Source: Pseudanabaena sp. UBA1465 (GTDB lineage Bacteria > Cyanobacteriota > Cyanobacteriia > Pseudanabaenales > Pseudanabaenaceae). Taken from it: a DNA stretch of 29,789 bases. Position 1 is the first letter of the stretch; each line of letters begins with the position of its first letter. Position numbers and translations under genes: made by a program. This document shows positions 28,244-29,789 of the stretch, piece by piece. Below the pieces are notes generated by a model. The model ran no database searches and had not been told where the DNA came from. It saw nothing but the letters and a program-made list of their open reading frames with translations. The stretch covers positions 9,168-38,956 of the forward strand of contig DCSN01000133.1 of NCBI GenBank assembly GCA_002325645.1. The letters are read 5' to 3'.

Positions 28244-28580
28244 AGAAATAAATTCCTTCTTTTCTTATATTTTTTATAAGCATTGTCTGTTCGTTCTCAA
28301 AGCGGTTTGCTGAGAGAAATAGATTGCAGATAATTACGTTGTATTTTAGGCAAAGTGGGCTTAAAAAGTAGCCTGTACGTTCTATCTCTTTGCCTGTTTT
28401 TACTGGATCTTTGAGTACGATTAAAACATCAAAATCCGAGTCGGGGGTTGCATCGCCTCGCGCTTGTGAACCAAATAGGATCATTGCTATTAACCGATCG
28501 CCATATGTGGCAATCAGGCGATCGCGCAATTCGTTCATGATTTCATTAGTCTGTGGATGTCGCATATTTATTCTTTTCAT
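28200..28580 (-). CDS. MNT-type nucleotidyltransferase
   Basis: 126 aa from ATG 28580, or 121 aa from 28565. L-F-G37-S38-Q-A-R-G-D-A-T-P-D-S-D49-F-D51-V-L-I-V is the catalytic motif. The C-terminal tail (Y-D-K-R-A-A-I-S-S-T-K-S-L-R) runs far into the HEPN gene, longer than in the pair at 22397. The ATG shares four bases (ATGA) with the end of a small upstream frame. Confidence 0.9.
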   Translation of the reverse strand: MKRINMRHPQTNEIMNELRDRLIATYGDRLIAMILFGSQARGDATPDSDFDVLIVLKDPVKTGKEIERTGYFLSPLCLKYNVIICNLFLSANRFENEQTMLIKNIRKEGIYFYDKRAAISSTKSLR

Positions 28581-28759
28581 TGTTCAAAGGGTTTAAATGC
28601 AACTCGCTCTTTTGTAGAAAATCTCACTTGGTTTGCTAAATAGTTTACGAAATTCAAGAAGTTGGCGATCGCGCAAATATACAAATAGGTATCCCGATAC
28701 CATTCTTGATTCAATCCATGAATGATATCGGGATACTGAATTGGAAATTGAGTTTTCAC
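28577..28759 (-). CDS. Possible 60-aa small protein upstream of MNT-HEPN
   Basis: GTG-started frame with a hydrophobic middle (Y-L-Y-I-C-A-I-A-N-F-L-N-F-V-N-Y-L-A) ending in an ATGA overlap with the MNT start, which is suggestive of coupling. No family is recognised. A 17-bp near-perfect inverted repeat lies inside it, so this may equally be an untranslated leader. Treat as doubtful. Confidence 0.3.
   Translation of the reverse strand: MKTQFPIQYPDIIHGLNQEWYRDTYLYICAIANFLNFVNYLANQVRFSTKERVAFKPFEQ
28689..28736. repeat. 17-bp inverted repeat upstream of the MNT-HEPN pair
   Basis: Arms 28689-28705 (GTATCCCGATACCATTC) and 28720-28736 match at 16 of 17 positions around a 14-base loop. Located in the leader of the minus-strand MNT-HEPN operon, it could be an operator or an RNA hairpin. 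Confidence 0.65.
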
Positions 28760-28806
28760 TTTTGATCAAAGTTCACGATTTCCAATTTCAACCTGTCACA
28801 CAATGT

Positions 28807-29151
28807 TTACTGGCATTGAGCGCGTTCTAACTTCATAATATTCTGAGAACTTTTTTGATCGGAAACAACCAGAGTATTTCCTTCTATGGAAACTTGAGTA
28901 GCTACCGCTTCAACTCCAAACATAGATTGCTCAAATTTCATAGTCATTTGATTCCCATTTGTGAATGTATAGCTTCCAGATACAGTCAATCCACCACCAG
29001 AAGAAGTGAATGTGCCATCTTTTTTAAACACAATACAAGAATTTCGCTTTTCAGGATCTTGCCAAGAACCAACAATTGAATCTTGAATTCGTGAACAGGC
29101 ATTGATAAATGCTACCAATAGTGATAGTAAAACTATATTTGACAGTTTCAT
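28807..29151 (-). CDS. Small lipoprotein, beta-rich
   Basis: 114 aa from ATG 29151 (an in-frame TTG upstream is unneeded). Signal peptide M-K-L-S-N-I-V-L-L-S-L-L-V-A-F-I-N-A-C with Cys19 as the likely lipidation site. The mature part has I-V-G-S-W-Q-D-P, F-K-K-D-G-T-F-T-S-S, G-S-Y-T-F and M-K-L-E-R, the pattern of small lipocalin-like 'G-x-W' domains that start with a repeated beta strand. Function unknown. Confidence 0.75.
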   Translation of the reverse strand: MKLSNIVLLSLLVAFINACSRIQDSIVGSWQDPEKRNSCIVFKKDGTFTSSGGGLTVSGSYTFTNGNQMTMKFEQSMFGVEAVATQVSIEGNTLVVSDQKSSQNIMKLERAQCQ

Positions 29152-29212
29152 ATTTTTATCCAATTAGAGTTAGTATATTGAGTCCGAATTTTACGGTTCT
29201 CAAATCAAATAG

Positions 29213-29788
29213 CTAATTAAGATTAGCCCGAATTTTAATTGTTACCATTCTACTACTTGATCTCAGAGTTCCTGATGCTGGAACAAAAAATGTTCCTCTT
29301 GGTCTTCTTTTTAGTGAAACTGTACTATCACCAACAATAACATCTAGAGGGTGGCTTCCATAGTTTTCGTAGTCGGCATAAGTTCCACTTTCAAGACATT
29401 TCGGTTTGATTTTTAGACCCCATGTGACAGGTAATTCAGTGGCATCACAACTAAAAGTAATTTCTTTTTCTGGTAACCGAGTATTCAATCTTGCTACTGT
29501 CAAAGGATAATTAACAACTGAGCCAAAAGCAGTATCTCTTACCTTAATCATATAAGCTATTCCATAAAAACGAAAACTTTGGGAATCACTTTCTACATCA
29601 TTTGGTTTAACAAGGAAACTGTCTGCATCTTTTGATTGAATTTCGACTGGATAATTTGAGTAATTTTTGACATCAAATACGCCCCTCTCAAAGCCATATA
29701 GCTTAATCGTCATATCCAGTATTTGTATTTCTTTAGTATTGTCATCTTCACTTAATACAATTGTTTTTGGAGCAGAAGCTAACACCAC
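29213..29788 (-). CDS. Unknown protein, partial at the window edge
   Basis: 191 codons are open to the end of the window; the true start is outside or at the GTG-GTG on the edge. Beta-rich, no membrane segment. Two similar-looking halves: E-R-G-V-F-D-V-K-N-Y-S-N-Y-P-V-E-I near residue 35 and S-G-T-Y-A-D-Y-E-N-Y-G-S-H-P-L-D-V near 135, each followed by S-F/V-x-L/V-K, suggest an internal duplication of a beta domain. No family recognised. Confidence 0.55.
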   Translation of the reverse strand: MVLASAPKTIVLSEDDNTKEIQILDMTIKLYGFERGVFDVKNYSNYPVEIQSKDADSFLVKPNDVESDSQSFRFYGIAYMIKVRDTAFGSVVNYPLTVARLNTRLPEKEITFSCDATELPVTWGLKIKPKCLESGTYADYENYGSHPLDVIVGDSTVSLKRRPRGTFFVPASGTLRSSSRMVTIKIRANLN

Positions 29789-29789
29789 T

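Overview
The window is from a cyanobacterium. The octamer GCGATCGC (HIP1) is scattered throughout. The ruvX / DUF3727 / mltG neighbourhood, glgC, Uma2, XisH/XisI, DUF29 and DUF4926-type families are all typical of filamentous freshwater cyanobacteria. A Pseudanabaena-like organism is a guess, not shown by the sequence. No rRNA or tRNA gene was seen. || Region 1 (1-8948, all minus strand) is ordinary chromosome: a partial YqeG-type HAD phosphatase, a seven-gene Mrp-type cation/proton antiporter operon (transcribed mnhC-D-E-F-G-A'(DUF4040)-B with ATGA overlaps), then ruvX, a DUF3727 gene, mltG, a KDPG aldolase (eda) and glgC. Hairpins with GC-rich stems and short AAA/TTT/TTC loops follow ruvX, eda, glgC and mltG. 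|| Region 2 (about 9091-22335) is an accessory island made almost wholly of small toxin-antitoxin-like modules: Phd-RelE, MazEF, Phd-ParE, two DUF433-DUF5615 pairs, a VapBC-like pair, DUF6883-DUF4926, two other RelE-type pairs, two BrnT-antitoxin pairs and MNT-HEPN. Between them lie Uma2, DUF29, an HNH nuclease, a PD-(D/E)xK restriction-like protein and a wrecked SNF2-helicase/methyltransferase gene. Most intergenic gaps here carry units of one direct repeat family: about 53 bp, two GATCGC cores per unit, about 40 copies, always in the same orientation whatever the strand of the neighbouring genes. The family is absent before 9091 and after 22335. The island is framed by two HEPN gene copies in direct orientation, 360 bp each, exactly 13,620 bp apart and differing at 18 positions. 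The left copy has lost its nucleotidyltransferase partner and start codon. || Region 3 (23101-27831) is a scrapyard. An IS1634-like transposase remnant starts just after the right HEPN copy. A complete IS630 element with TA target duplication follows, then broken DUF4160 and DUF2442 genes, a Trypco1-like (CU044_2847) protein, a second Uma2, and fragments of CHAT, AAA-like ATPase, XisH and XisI genes. Region 4 (27875-29789, minus) holds another MNT-HEPN pair, a small lipoprotein and a partial unknown gene. || Taken together, a stable housekeeping block abuts a modular toxin-antitoxin island whose modules are separated by recombination-prone direct repeats. Several toxins are individually inactivated (RelE by a frameshift at an A6 run, BrnT by an early TAG, HEPN by loss of its 5' end and partner), while the adjoining antitoxin, where there is one, stays open.
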